Assembly (NCBI RefSeq): GCF_910592395.1
Contig: NC_088308.1
Span: 23,825,501 to 23,889,500, forward strand
Length of the DNA: 64,000 nucleotides
Reading direction: 5' to 3'
Source of the DNA: Lineus longissimus
Lineage: Eukaryota > Nemertea > Pilidiophora > Heteronemertea > Lineidae
Shown: positions 26,662-41,700 of the stretch, in pieces
Numbering within the stretch: the first letter of the stretch is position 1
Layout of the letters: each line of letters starts with the position of its first letter
Made by a program: the position numbers and the translations under genes
Notes under the pieces: model-generated
The model's input: only the letters and a program-made list of their open reading frames with translations
Database searches by the model: none
What the model was told of the DNA's origin: nothing

Positions 26662-26777
26662 CTCATAAGCCCCTGGTCCTGGTATGTCACTCTTGGTATC
26701 TCTGAACCTCTTGTCCTTGGTTACCATCAGCCCACCCTTGTTTACTTTTGTATCTGGTTTTTGATATGAGCCAGGAC
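26662..26777 (-). CDS. STPG2: STPG2 coding exon 11 (last one recognised)
   Basis: Encodes residues 533-571 with two PG motifs: PGPGSYQKP, completed from exon 10, and IPGPGAYE at the 3' edge. Between them is the typical basic spacer TKDKRFRDTKS. The acceptor is TTTCAG and the donor GTAAGC at 26661. Phase out is 0. Reading through the donor gives 34 unrelated hydrophobic codons before a stop, so the exon is taken to splice to a further, unidentified exon. Confidence 0.9.
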
Positions 26778-29700
26778 CTGAAAGGATGCAGAAAAATAGG
26801 AAATTTTATCGAGTTGTAAGACGCAAATAATTCAAAATATGACATCGAAGGGGTACTGTTTCCAGCAATGAAGGCAATGGAGGCAACAATCACTGCTTTA
26901 GTTCAAAGTATTCTGAAAACTGAGGCATGATTACATGATTTTTGTCCCTTTAACAATAACATTATCACCAGCTTGTATGAAACAAATCGTCGATCTGGAC
27001 ATTCCTTCTAACTTGTACTGCTTTTACCTCTTTTCACCATCATGCAGTATCTAAATACCCATCTGAAGGCCACCCAACGTTCACCAAGAGGTTGTCTGAA
27101 TACAACAATACCAGGCAGATTCCATGAAGAGAATATCGCAAATATCTTGGTTTGACTTCTGATATATAGATATGACCATGTTTTTGGAGCCAATGATTTG
27201 GTCTCGGAAAAATAATATTTTGATGCATGCCTAAGGCCTTCTTCAGTCACAACAAGAGGTGTTGTACTTGAAGCCGAAGACACTAGGGAACTTGCCTACA
27301 TTAGGGTACACACCACCATCGCTCTTTAACATGTCCATATCAATGGGTACATGTACTTTGGGCAGTGACCAGCAGCGTTAAAGTTGGCATTTTGACAAGG
27401 GGGAAAACTTTGAAGCTGAGTCGAGAACAAGACCAGATAGGCCAATCAAATACATTTGAAAAACCATCACTTAGCTCAATGGCAGATTACCTTTATCATC
27501 CAGACTAATCAAGATTTGTATCTTTCAACACTCATTACTGTAACCATTACCAATGATTGAACCATCAGCTTCAGGCTTCATACACCTGAATCACCATCAA
27601 CCAGTAACTAGTGTGAGGAGCAAAGGCTGACCAAGCAGAAGAAATGAACATCTTTCACCTGAATGGCCACCAGACTAGGTTGCTGGGCCTCAGTAGGGAG
27701 GGAAGGGGTGTAAGTCCCAAGGCCATGAGAAACCAAGTTGGGGGGCGAAAAGCTTGCTGGGCAACTTTGGGCAGGGTGTATCAAGGGATATGATTTAATT
27801 GACACTACCAACATACAGTGCTGGGAACATAATCCTGCTCTTGGGCAAAACATATTGTGTGAAACCTTAGAATCTTTGAGGCCTGCCACACAAATCCAGA
27901 GCCTGGGGTCTACATTCCCCAATGTCAAAGACCAGAAAAGGTTTTAACTCTTTGACCTTTGAAGCCCAAGGCTGGAGAAGGGTGTAGTGCCTAGAAGTAA
28001 TGCACCCAGTACTTGCAGTGGTAACTGGGGTGGTACCAAGGGATGAATGGATTACTAGAGCGGGAAAAGCAAGCTTTGCTACATTGTTTAGGTAAGCCTA
28101 AGCTGGGGAGATTATACCACTGCTGTGAAAACCTTTGGGATACTGGATCGTCCTCCAAGGAATCCACACCAACAAGATCACTACCTTTTGGGGGAGACCA
28201 TGTACAAGGTAGGAGCTTCAAAATGTCAGTTTCTGTTTAACATCAAAACTCAAAGCGCTGTAATACTAACATATACAGCTTATTTCAACATTGTGAGGTG
28301 TCACAATTCCTTTACCCACTCAGACAACTGACTCATGTACCAAAACAACTTGCTCAACAACTCAAAGATGTTCAACATCATAAGCTACAACTCGAAACAA
28401 GAAACAGACCCAAAGAACTCAAACTACTTGTGGAAAATGCTGAGAGACTTTTGGTTTACTCATAAGATCACCTATTTCATTCGAAGAGGTATAATGCAAT
28501 CATCTCGCCTGTTTTGTCTAACACTCGGAGATACCGACGCTAAAAAACACTTCCTAAGTGTTTGTAGTTTGCCAACAAATGAGATAGCTACCTTTCAGAT
28601 AAAGTCATCAGCTAACAAGTAGAACTGTTAGAATAATTCAGTCAATTTATCTCCCGCAAAGTACAAGTGCAAGTTTCTCAAAGGGACCAACAAGGAAAAT
28701 GATTGATTCACTAGCTCATAAAATATATCAGCCAAGCTACAAGTTATGAATAACGGCACAAAAGTGATGGCATTGCCTCATTAATGAATATGCATGAATC
28801 AAACCTTCGCGATAACAACGATTTGAAAATTTGATTTATTGCATAAAATTGATGCTGGCTGTAATCTGGGGATAGCATTTGACGGTTTTGTTGAAAGACA
28901 GATATCACAGCAAATCCATGGCTATCTTTTCACTAATTTGGAAGGATATCAACATCACAAAAGTGTCGTTTAATGTTTAAAAGATACATGTATCCTTTTG
29001 GGTCCCGAGGAAGGCCCAATATCGCTGATCATATTCTTAGACAATTAGGTTTTCACAGAAACTCTGATTACTCATGTTATCCGAAATCTGCTGTCCAACT
29101 CATTTTCAAATAATGTTTTTAAAAAGCCTTGACTAATTGGTATACCAATTTCATGAATTCATATCATGTCATGGGGGAAACATCAACAGGAAAGAGGAGG
29201 AATGTTGCCACAAACCAATTCTGATGGCAAGAGCATTTCGGAATAACATAACTGGTTCCAATAGTCTTTGCCTCCTAGAAATGACCACAAATACACATGT
29301 AGGTCCATCAGAAATGTTTTACAGTCCCCTTGAGTCACAGCTAATAAGGGATTTAATATGGCATAATAACCAAATCATCTCACTCGATTAAATGACAAAT
29401 ATCAACCCAATCAAAACACAATCTGATAAAAGAGATCCACCATAGTAAATAAGTGTGAAAGAAATTATTATATTTTCAACACCCCATGATACAATCATAG
29501 ATTCATGACGAGCGTAAATCACATGGCTTAGCGTTGAAAAACATATTGTGGCCTGACAGAGACGGACATTGCCTATAAAATGGACTAATCGCCAAGTTGG
29601 AATAGCATCAGATAACAGTGTCACAGAATACAAACGGGTAAAGATACCCACGAGACGCATCAGCATGTGTCACCATAGGATGACGATGCTGCAGAACACA

Positions 29701-32700
29701 GAAATGAAAAGATGCGTAGAGATCGTTTCTGATTACTCGGGATTCGACATGGTCATTTGCCGTGGTACCACGCGCCCCAAAACAAATAACTCACGGCGGT
29801 GATGACCAATTGAGACACATTGAGACAACAGATGATAAATGATGTCATGAGGAATGTACAGCAACTTGTGACATTCAGACAAGTGCTAGTAGAAGTGCAT
29901 GCAAACATGGACCACGGCCTTGGTCTGCAGATAACCCTTTATGGACCAAGCAGAACTAGTTGGTCTTGGCTTTCAGACAATCCTTTTCGTACCAAATGAA
30001 ACAACACTATTTGATCCGATTTAAACTTTTCAAAATGTTTCAAATATCAAAGCTGTGGCAAAAACATGGCAAAAGTTTACATTTCAACTTTTTCCGGAAA
30101 ATGATACGTTGTAGTTGAAGTCCCTTGACAAAAAAGGGAAAGACAACAAAAGTAACATCAATCCGACTTTGAAACAAAGATATTATTAGGAGGATCAAAC
30201 AGAGACTTTTTCTAAAGAGATGGTTTACTCCTTTTTCAAGCGACTGTAATTAGATCAGAACAAATAGTTGTAAACAATGGAGACATAAGATGTTGGAATT
30301 GGAGGGAAAAAACAGAAAAATTCTCAGGAAAAATAGAGTATTTTCTGCTGACAATTCATGTAATAACAACTTCAGATGCAGTTGAATTGCTGGTAATAGG
30401 CACAAAAATAACTTTTTAGACTGCTACCAGGAAGAGAATTAAGTTTGATTAAGTCAAAGAATGCAGAACGAGAATCATTTAAATGGAACATGAAATGGAT
30501 TAAAATGTCAGGATTTAATACAAAACGTGGGACATATTCTGACTTCTTGTTTCTGAATGACTCAGTGCCTTGGATTCAAATCCAATTTCAAATACAGGTC
30601 TAATGAGAGAATCCTTTGTAGAAGTTATCCAAAATCAGTTTGAGTCATTCAAGACTTATTTCTACCTAGAGCATACCTTTCATCTTCATGCCAATGCAGT
30701 CATTTTTTAACAAGATTTAAAGATGGAAAAGTAGTCAGAACAAAGGGATGTTTCCCCAAACAGCAGAATGCAAAACTTGCATAATCAACCTGGAGATTGG
30801 GGATGAGGTCCAGCCATTATGCAAGTGACACAATCACCCCTTCAAGAAACAAGGGAAGCACAAGGCCTTGCGTTATGCCAAGAAGAACTTCACAGAGACA
30901 GCTAGAACACAAATTGAGAAGGCCAGCCAAAATCTGTTACAATCGATCTGTGCATCACTGATAAATCGAACTCTGGTGGGATACCGGTGATCACAAAATG
31001 AACCACTGTGAAAGCTCACTCAATGAGGTTGGATCTTCCAGGCTTCCTTCCTGCAATACTCACAAAGATAAACAGCTATTTGAAATATCAACGCAGCATA
31101 AAGGTATGAGTCCAGAATCACACAACAGGGGGTGGTCAACCCTTTTGGGCTTCCTTGGGAGTCACAAAGGCCAGCGTTGCTGCAGCAGGAAATGGACTGA
31201 GAAAACGGAAGCCGACAGCATGTAGACACAAACCTTCAGGCACAACTGAGTAACTTGCATCATGTACATCAAAGGAAAAGACTTTTCAACTGCATTTCAG
31301 ATTACTACTTTGCAGCAGTTTATGTTTACGAGAGGACCAAACCCCTTCATTGCAATTAGAAGACACCAGCCACCAGCAATCAGAGAATAAAAAACTTTGT
31401 AGACAGCAGTTCTAATACCATGAACAGTCAGTGGTCATCAGTTAATGAGCACGTATGCAATCTTCATCAAGTGATTAACCAACAAGTGAGGCTTTCTGGT
31501 CAAATGACTACTGGAGTGGCTGCCCATATGGGAAGACCTACAACGATGCAATGTCAGCGCTAAGAAGCCAAAGACCCATTCTATTAATTAACCTCTCGTT
31601 ACAAGTGGATAACGAAGACATGAAGAAGATGTGTCATCCATCCCCAGCATCTGGGGTTTCTTGACTTTTTGCCATTAGTCACATAATATGGGGTCCATCA
31701 ACAGCAGGCTCTGAGATCAGGTCACCTTTGTCACTGACCAATGTACTGTGTCCAAGCTCTGGTCATCCTACTGAAAGTCAACAATGGGCATTACTGAATG
31801 ACTCACTCAGATATTTGTGATCAATTTCCGAAGTTAGCAATTAGAGCAGGAGTTTGTGGTTGTACGCAAACACCATCCATTTCATGTTACACCGATCTTC
31901 AATTCACATGCTAAGGCACTGCATACTTCAGTTCATGCACGGCAAATTTTCGCAAATCTTGCCTGGTCAGAGGAAATCCCTTGTCGAAAAGTGCTACCGG
32001 TGACCCCTGGTGGATGCAAGCAACAGTGCACTTCACTTGTAGAGAGGAAAGGCTCTGTAAATTGGCTTGATAGGGGTGTTTGCTCCTGGGTGGTGTTCAC
32101 GTCAGTGTCAGACAGTGCACATGATCTTTGTAAACATTTAGGTACAGGAGTATGTGAGAAACACTGATCGGTCAATTCTGATCGCATGCCTTCAGATCAA
32201 TTTGTTGATACCTGTGTACATGGTCCATGTAGCCATTCGTAGCAAGTGCAGAGAAGGATGCTGCAGATACAACGAAATTGTATCATATCTGGACGTCACA
32301 GGAGAACAAGATTTGGCCAGAAGAGGTGGACCTCATATGCAAACTATGGGATGGACCTTACAACCAAACTCTTGGAAAGCAACAGAGAGGTATAAAGTCG
32401 TCCGTTGATTCATAAACCATGCAAGATGAATTGACAAAGCGTCAATCATTATGTGCAAAAATGTCTTATACTGAGAGTTCCCTAATAATTGAATGCCTTC
32501 ACACCTACTCTTATGGCCAGGGTCTCCCTTGAGAGTTCTTAGTTGGAATCATTACCTAAATCAATTGATTGATCCAAACACATTCCTCAATGTGGTTCAT
32601 TACTGAAGCAATTTGGATGATTCAGCCGCCGGCGCCCAAGGGGTTTAGCAAATCCAAGAACTCAATAAGAGCAAAATCTATAATTAATTGATTGAAATGA

Positions 32701-35700
32701 GGATATGATTAATAAGTTGGTGTTTTTGTACATGTTTACTACACCAAGACTACTTAGTATATTAAGATGGTGCCATCAATCAAATGTGCTCATGGTTGCA
32801 TGTGGCTGGGGTTGATGATGTCGGGATATGTCCAGTCATGGTCAGTTAGTGAAAAGGCAGACCAAGCAGGAAGAGCAATAGAGCAAGATATGCATCCAAG
32901 GAGTCTGCCCTGATGAATTACTACCAACAAATGGCAAATGTGGGTATACATGACCGATGGTACTTGCACAACAAAGGACCAGTTTACCAATGTTTATGTG
33001 ATACTGGCTCACTGCCTCCACACAAACCCAAAAGCAATAATAATTCATGATTTCTGCAACCACCACCATTAGCAACAATAGGTCTAATTTACCAGAATAT
33101 TAGATCAAAATCACCATCTCTTGCACAGAGTTCAATGACACTTCACGATCAACTCGTACACCAACATCGTTATCTCGATTTGTTGATATCTCCAAACGAT
33201 CATAACTCGCTACCGGCGTCGGCATCAATGGCCCTAGAGGTCTCTCACTACCGGCTCTAATTTGTAACCTTTCATAGTTATTGTATCAACAGGATTTGAT
33301 CACTGGACGTAAACCGTACGAGGGCTGTTCATGTGGCTCAGGAAACCAGTTAAAAGTATCAGAGACAAAACTTTGTAAAGAACATAATCATAAACAACCT
33401 TATCAGCTCTAACATTGTCCAATCCAATACTCGGAAAAAACAAACTATTGATCAAATCCCGCAAATCCCAAGAAAAAAAGACTGACCCTTGTGTCTGTCA
33501 ATACTACATTTGTCACTTGATATGGTCAAGAAGCTTATGTGGATTTCAGATTTAATCTTGTCTCTCTGACCTTGGTGTCTTCAGTTTTTTTCTTGGGATG
33601 TTGAGTCATAAATGCCACGGCATCACCACTACCTTGTTGCACCATGTCGCACACAAATCAATCAATAGCCTTTCATTCAATTCTCACGGACCCGCTCTTG
33701 ATTTTTGGTGTAACTATAATTTCTGTCAGTGACGGAAAAGATAAGCAATCCGTTCTCATTCAGACTTGCTTTATCATAAATGACATCTTGCTAATAATCC
33801 TTTTTCAACACCACAGATGAACTCGAGAACCGACCTAACAAAAGGAAAGTTGTTTTGAAACAACATGAAATCCAATGGTAAAACTGAGCAGAGGAGATTG
33901 CTTTTAAAAAACGATTTCCATCACGAAGAATTAAGGAACAGAAAAGTTCCTCTTCCAATAGAGTTCATCAAGCAAGTCGTCTTGAAACAGAGTATGATGA
34001 AGAAGTAGATCTGTACCAAAGTGAACAGTCATAGCAGTAATCAAAGAGAATTCTGCCCAGATTGGGTCACGATAAGAAAGTGCATTATAACAAGCCATGG
34101 ATTCTCTGATAGAGACAAATTCCTTTGGTATCAAAACGTGATGAATGTTAGGGACCAGGGGATGAGTCACTTCGCACAGCCTGTTGAACATCTCATGAGG
34201 TGTCATGATGCAATTGCCCGTCCGCACATATTAGATCATTTTCGACATGCGATGAGCTCATTTGCCATGTTATGGCTCAGAAGTGTCGTAGCAGGACCTG
34301 TCATCCCCCTTAACACAGGGACAGCTCTCCTATCTTAGGAACTGCTTGGGGAAGTAGAACCTGCTTGGGGAAGTAAGTGACCTTGGCTGAAACTAGCTTA
34401 TGCAAATGCACTGTCACCCATTTGCAAATCTCCCACTCAAATCTATTGTGACTGATCTTATACTTTCTTCACACTTACAATTCCCTTTTGAACTTGGTTC
34501 ATTTGTGTTATTGAACTAACACATTGGGGTGTTTCCCATCAATATCTCAACACATGTCATAAAGCAATGACATGTTGTGAACATTCAAATTTCAGGGATA
34601 CTTTGCAAAAGATAAAGTATGAAAAGTAGTCAGCAGATTTACCCAGCAAGTCTACAAGATCAATGACATTGGATACCTCTTGGACTCTTAAAAAAACAGA
34701 AAGTGGTCAATACGACCATCATACAACAGGACATCAGATAAAGAGATCAAGAGAGAAGGGACCGGTCAATAACCGGAGTGGCCCGGAGCAGAAATCAACA
34801 CATTATCTACATTACTGTGACCGGTCAGATTGCCAGGGGATGTACCGATCAGAGCCAAGTTATCAAACTAAGATCGCCCTTCTGGCAACAATGTCTACTA
34901 CCCTGAGAGGTCAGTCCCAGGACTGGCAAATGTCAAAATCACTGATGAATGATGCTGCGATTTTGACGGACGCATTCCCCGGAGCATCAAGTTGTATTGA
35001 TCCCTAGCAAGGAGTCGGGATGTTTTGATCTGAACGGACAAGCTTGCATTCATCCATCACGCTAAATCAATCACTTTGTCTGCTGTTTGTAACTATGTTT
35101 CTTGTTATAAATATCTCATTAAGTTAATTTCAATTACTCTTCTATTGGGTTATTGACTTATGTCTGTTTGTATCAATAGGAGATATGTATATGATGGGAT
35201 ATTGTCAGTAGCAATCTATCTTAACTTGTCAGATGTCTCTGAACTCAGACAATTGGCAGCCAGTCGTTAGGCCACTTGTAGCCAGTCAAATCATCCCTAA
35301 CTTAGAAGCCTTGACAATGAATTGGTGTAAAGACTCTATATCCGAGCCAATTCTCAGATTTGGTTATTGAAGAATCAGTCTATCTGTGCAACTTAGGAGC
35401 CGCTGTAGTATAGTTGCTCAGACTTGGACTGCTACCTTTTAAAACACCAGCTGAATTTGGCGGGCAATTGCCGAATGCTGCAAAAAGGTTTCATCACTCA
35501 GTTTGAGAAAAGATAACAGTGAGAGCAGGAATTGATTAAGATAGATCGAGTCAGTACAAAAACAAAATGTTCGTCACTGTCGCTGAAAAACAAACTAAAC
35601 GATCCTTTTCTGATCCCAACAATTATCAAGTGTTAGCGAAGCTTTGCAAGGTTTTTTCTGTTGTGATAAATCAACAGTTAATAGACCATGGAATTATACA

Positions 35701-38700
35701 ATAACTCCGGAAAGATGAGTCAACCAACTCACGAATGGCAGATTAATGGTCAGATCAAAAATGCACTGAAAAGTGGGGTAAATCCAGCCCCAATGAATCA
35801 GGCCTGAGTGTAAATGAGATGTGATTTACAGCATCTTTGACATCAGTTGCATAATTTTCTTGAGCATTTCTCCGATGATTGCTCCGCTAATGACAAAGGC
35901 AACAGCTCATTTAAGTCAAGTGGTACATTCTTCATGTAGCTTAGCACGAGGGTGCGATGAGCGTGACACTTGTTGCTTGAGGCCCCAACTGTTGCACTCT
36001 GCTTGAGGTGATTACTGCGGCAGTGAGCAACAATTAATGGTAATATGGAAATTGCGCTTATGATTATATGTATTCCGATCCCTGTGATTGAAGACCAATA
36101 CCAATTACTTAACCCTTGCATGTTATGTCGATTTCGCTCAGCAGGCAATTTCTGAGAAAAGTCACTTCTTGAATAAGGGCTACTTCAAAGAAAATGCAAC
36201 TATGGGACATTTTAGATGCACACATACCCTTCTCTGGAAAGAGTCACAAAGAATAGAGAGTCATGGTGCAAAGGATAAGCTGTCCTTACCAGGATTCAAT
36301 GGGTCTGTTTCTTCAATCACCACATCTCTTGGAGGTGCAAACCTTGAAGCAGACGACAGGAAAGCACCTTGTTTACGTGCCGCATCATCACTACGAGGCT
36401 TCCCTGTTGTCTTCTTAAGCTGACTCTGCTCGTATGACTTGGTCACCTCGTATGACCCAGGTGGTGGCAAGTCCTGGAATGATATGAATGTTGACATTTG
36501 ATGGAATGTTGACAATATACTGGCTTCAAGGTGAGGACATGAGCTGCATACTAGCCAGTGGAAGCAATCTCCTTTGCTGTAGTCTCTGTCGAGCATCTAA
36601 GAATAATTCAAAGCACTTCATATTGTGCAAAGACAGAACTTTACTGTTGACTGGAAGTGTAGACAGGAAGAATGGTCAAATGTCACTAGCTACACGTATC
36701 CCCTGTAAAGGAATGTAGAAGATATTAATGCCAAATATGGTGCCAGCCCTTTAATGGATTGTGTTTGTCTCTTGATAAACCATGGATTGAGTATCAAAAC
36801 ATCCTGCGGCTAATCCTGCGGCTAATCGAAAACAAACAACGTGAGCAGTTGAAAATATTCCAGAAACATTCACCAAGTATGAAAGAAAAACAGAATTTCA
36901 TATGCCCTCAGTGTACCCTTTTTGTTCGATTCGATGAAATCTAATAGATTCCTTCATAAGCTGTTTTTCTCTTCAATTATTCAACAAAGATGCTGCATTC
37001 AGTATTGTTAAGCAAACATTTTCTTTTGTCTATCTTATTGTGAAAATTGCATTGTCAACAAAATGCCAATGATGCAATATTTCACCACAAAGGATCATCA
37101 CTCATATTTAAGATATACTTCATATACAGTGGAACCCCGGTTACACGACCACTCATGGGACCGAGGTTGAATGGTCGCGTTATCGGGTTGGTCTTGTTAG
37201 TGAAGTTGAAAATCCGGGGACAAAATGCATGAATAAGTTTTCCCGCCAAAATTGTTTCATAAGTTCAAAATTCTGTTCTGATAACTGTACAAAAAGGACA
37301 CTAACACATTTTCCAGTAAGAAAAGGCTGCCACTTGTCAATCCAATTCCTACAAGTGTCTTTCCAATCAGGATCAGGTGCATGGAAAGCAACACTTAGTA
37401 TAGTACCAGAGGGTCCTCTGAGACACTTTTGCTAAAGGAAAAAGCTTGTCAAGCATTTGCCAATAGATTAGTTTGAAACATAATCCCATCAAAAGCAAGA
37501 TATTCGAGGTATCCATGGAATGACACTTCATTCTTTGGTCAGTCTCAATCCCTAAAATTAAGGTCAATGACCAAGTCAACAACCTTCTAGTATGAGCAGA
37601 CAGAACGTGTTGCAGATCAAAATGCAAGACACAAAGCAAAATGCCAAATACAAACACCACCAGCTCCTTGTAAGCAAATTAACCGATATCAAAGCCAAAT
37701 AGATTTGCTGCTCATACAGACATAGCGCAATCTTATCAAGCATTGACTGCATTCTGATTAGTTTCCAGTTGGAAGCTGAAGAAAGTAGCAGACCTGAACA
37801 TATTCACCACAAGCAAAGATTGCTTCTAACATGTCACCACTTTCGAAAAGAACCATGCTCCGCTTTCAACCATGCAAGCAAAGTGTCCTCCCCAAGGTCA
37901 TGTACATCAGACACAAGCATGGCAACAAATAACAATTTGGATGATGGGGCATGTTTTCAACCATATTCATAGGAAAAACAGAGCACACCAAAGACGCAGC
38001 AAGCAACTGTGGACCATTTTTGCCCTGTCGAATGATCATTAAACGGCACTGACAGATTAGGAACTAGAAAGCTGGAGCCAAAATTAGCCTCATTTAAGAT
38101 TTTCCTCCAATTACTAGATCGGGAATAATGCACAGATTGATTTAGAAGACACTAAGAGGACTCGTATGATGCTGCATGACATGAAATGAACAATTGGGAC
38201 ATCGCCTCATCATCTATTGACAAGTGCGTGCGTATCGAGTTTTGTCGCTTTCAGAACGACTCCCAACAGAATCAAGGTGACTTCATGACATGGTGTTTGG
38301 AGGAAACGATGTTAGAAGCGTTACACGAGATCTCATTTTTATATGTACGATAATGTAACACAACAGTTTACAAGACTATCACTTCAAAGTTGACGTGGCA
38401 CGTTTCTGACACTGTAGCTCGTAATGTAGGTATTTTGGAAGCTCAGCGTGCGAAAGTTTACCAACATCAGATTGATTAGAATCTGATATACATGTACCAA
38501 CTGAACTTCATCTGTATGACGGGGGGGGGGGGGGGGGGGGGGAACTTAACCAGCTGAACCCTCAGATGTTGTGATATTATAACATCCACTTCCCATAAAT
38601 CACTCATCATGAATTGTTTATGTCTAATGACCACAGACAACACAGGTCATTGAGAAGCTGGACAGAAAGTCGCCAAATTTGTGTAGTCTGCTAGCCTGAT

Positions 38701-41700
38701 GTTGATTCATAACTTACTCAATCATAACTGTTGACTTGGATTGAAATCTCTAAGTGGCTCACAGAAAGCAGGTTGGGTGGCAAATCTATTTGGCCGATTG
38801 CTGAAAGTGTCTGACAGATAGGGGTGCAGATACAAAGGTAACATACCTGATGTTCAGCAAGAAAGGCAATGAAGTTAAAACTCCAAGACCAACGAAGGTT
38901 CAAAATGTTTAGAGCCATCTATGCCTTACCAAAAGACGATCAAATATGCTCTGTTGAATGCAACTGACTTCTTGCATCTTTAAAAGGGTCATTTGTGTGA
39001 AATACCCTTGAGCAAGACTAAATTAAACATCCATCAACAAGATGAACATCGACATATGACAAAGTTACCAGCAAACTGTAACATCTTCAATGAATACTTT
39101 ACATTATATAGAGCATGGAATTGACTAAATGGATGTTCAATGCGACTCTTGCATCTCTGTACAAATGTGCCGACACTTGATGCTTTCTAATTTCATGGCC
39201 AACCGATGAGATTCTAACCAATATTGGCAACATTTCATCCATAATTCATCATCGAGTGTACTTTTCAGTAGCTGACTGTCCTTTGGTTAATCAAGCGCCA
39301 TTGTTTACCTTATTGATCATCTATAATCAAGTCAACAACACCAGGTTATAATACTCCGCCCAGATAGTAATAGCCAGGTGATTTTTTCTGGAACAAATAG
39401 AATTTCACTGCTGAGGAATTGAAAAATTGGCAAAAATGTTTTCATCTGTAGCATGACAAATTTGCCGCAATCAATTTCTTTCTGGTTATTAGAGAGAAAA
39501 CTATTCGGGACCAGCGATTCTTGGTCGTCATAGCGGGGTGATCGCCGACCGGAGTTCCACTGTATACAACAAAAACATTGCCGCCATGTCAAGCCTAATT
39601 GAGCAGAGACATGGACGATAATCAAATTATGATTAGGCAGTCAATATCAGACTTGCACTTAGATATGATATGCCAATATCAGAGCCAAACGATTCGTTTA
39701 CACCGGAGACAAGAAATGCAGGACCAGACGTGCAAGAGTTCATGGAGTTTGGAATTCGGCAATTGAGTCATACCAGGAATTCTTAACCTCACTTGATCCC
39801 TTTCTGGTCATAGATGTCTTAACTCCAGATGAACTACTGGTATCAGTGGCAGATCCAAGGAAGGTCACCCCACCAGCGCCCCTTTTCTGGGAAAAAATCT
39901 TTGAAATTGATCGTAAAAACACTATTTTCCCTTGAAAGCAATTGTAAATGACCCGACTAAAATATCCTACAAAAGCTGCAGTTCTTCTATATAATTGTCC
40001 CCAGGTATTGCTTTCATGATTCCATCACTTTCTTTCTGAGACATAGAAATGAACATCTGAACACAATGCTCTTATTCAAAAGAAAGATGCGTTGCTATAG
40101 CAAACCTCCAAAGGAATGAGTCACGATGCTAAAAGCTTTCCAGAAACTGAGATAGGCCTTTGGGAGACATTAGACAGGATATGACATTAGAAGAAGTCAC
40201 CATGTTTGGGGATGACAAAGGCTTTCACAGGATTGTTTCAATATCTTTCTTTAAAACTGTTTTCTTTGCTTGTCTACATAACGTGGTTACTGGCATGTAT
40301 GGATGGAGACATCTTTGCTATTAGGCTTCGACATGGAGTCAGCAGGCTTGTTCTCTGAAATAGGCCTGTCAGATGCTCAGTGTCTATGAGCCATAGTTAT
40401 TCATATATCATAATCAGGAATATCTTCAGTTTTGTGGTGAAAAGTTCTGTCTCGAGTTTGACTGAACAAGCCTGCAGGTTCTTTGATCAAAAGGCAGCGG
40501 ATGTAGCCAGCATCAAAATTATGTTAACCAGAAACAGTGAAAAATTTACCAAACTTAAGATTTCAAGTGAAGACGTTTGCTTATAATGATGAAAGATTAG
40601 GCTAAAGGGAATGCAACTCAGAAGTATACTTTGATGAAGGCCAGGCTACCTCAGGGAATTGATAAACCTGTTGCAACTTGGAGCCACCACTTGAGGTCCC
40701 TGAGAAGGTATCATTTTTTACGCTGAACATTTTGCTGAATGGAAGAGTAAAGCTTTCAAGTCCCAATGGTACTAATGAGTGATAAGCAACATCTACCTCC
40801 AGGCAGAAAGCCAGAAACACAAATTTCCAAACAAAATGCACACTGATACACCTGTTTTTCTATTACAGTTAGGAGGAAATCAAATTTTGTTTGACAAAAT
40901 AAACCCTTTGGTGAATTTTACCTGAACAACCACTGACGCAATTTTTTCAGCAGTGGCTTCTGGCTAACATTTCTATTGACAGCCAGCAGTTAAATTTCTA
41001 ATCGACTTTTCTCAGAAAATAGCAAGGATTCACCAAAGAAACTCAAAGATTCAAATAAAAGATAAGGATATCGAAGATATGTGAAACTTTTTAATCAAGT
41101 TCGTTTCTAAACAAACCTGTGTACTTACGGCAACCTGTCAGAATTAGATGCCATTTGTAGATATTGCAAAGTTCAGACGATACAAGAGTCCTTTTTTTCC
41201 CTAAAAATCTGATGAATACAGCAACAACTTGTTCAATTTTGATGGATTTTGAGATACCCCAATCACTCAATATCTGTCTGACAGGAAAAAAGAAACTACC
41301 CACATTTTCCCAGCCACACACCAAATTACCTTTGCAATCACTTCAACATGAAATATTTGTTAATTCCAAATTTTTATTGAATCATACCCAGCACCCATCC
41401 AAGGGGTTAAGATGCAATTAGCCCAAAGCAGCCATCAAACTCAGAGGAGAATGTTCCTCATCACCAGCAACATGCACCAAGTTACCTAAGGGACCTATGA
41501 AATGAAAGAAACAACATGCAGAAGCAGAAACATGCAACAACTTGCATGCTAGCACATCACGAGATGAGGACATCAACACATACATGCACATGTTGGCAAT
41601 ATGAATTCCTTGGTGGTTTCTTAAGAAGTTAATTTCACTGAAACTATCAAGCCAAGATCACCTGTGCTCTCCCCTCAACTACCTACACAAATTCTTCTTC

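Larger units (their letters stand above)
36474..39787 (-). other. STPG2: STPG2 intron 9
   Basis: A 3.3 kb intron containing two members of the CAGTGGAAC-ended repeat family (37127 plus, 39562 minus), a 22-base G run at 38521 and a 12-base tandem duplication (ATCCTGCGGCTA twice, 36801-36824). No gene is seen. Confidence 0.75.
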
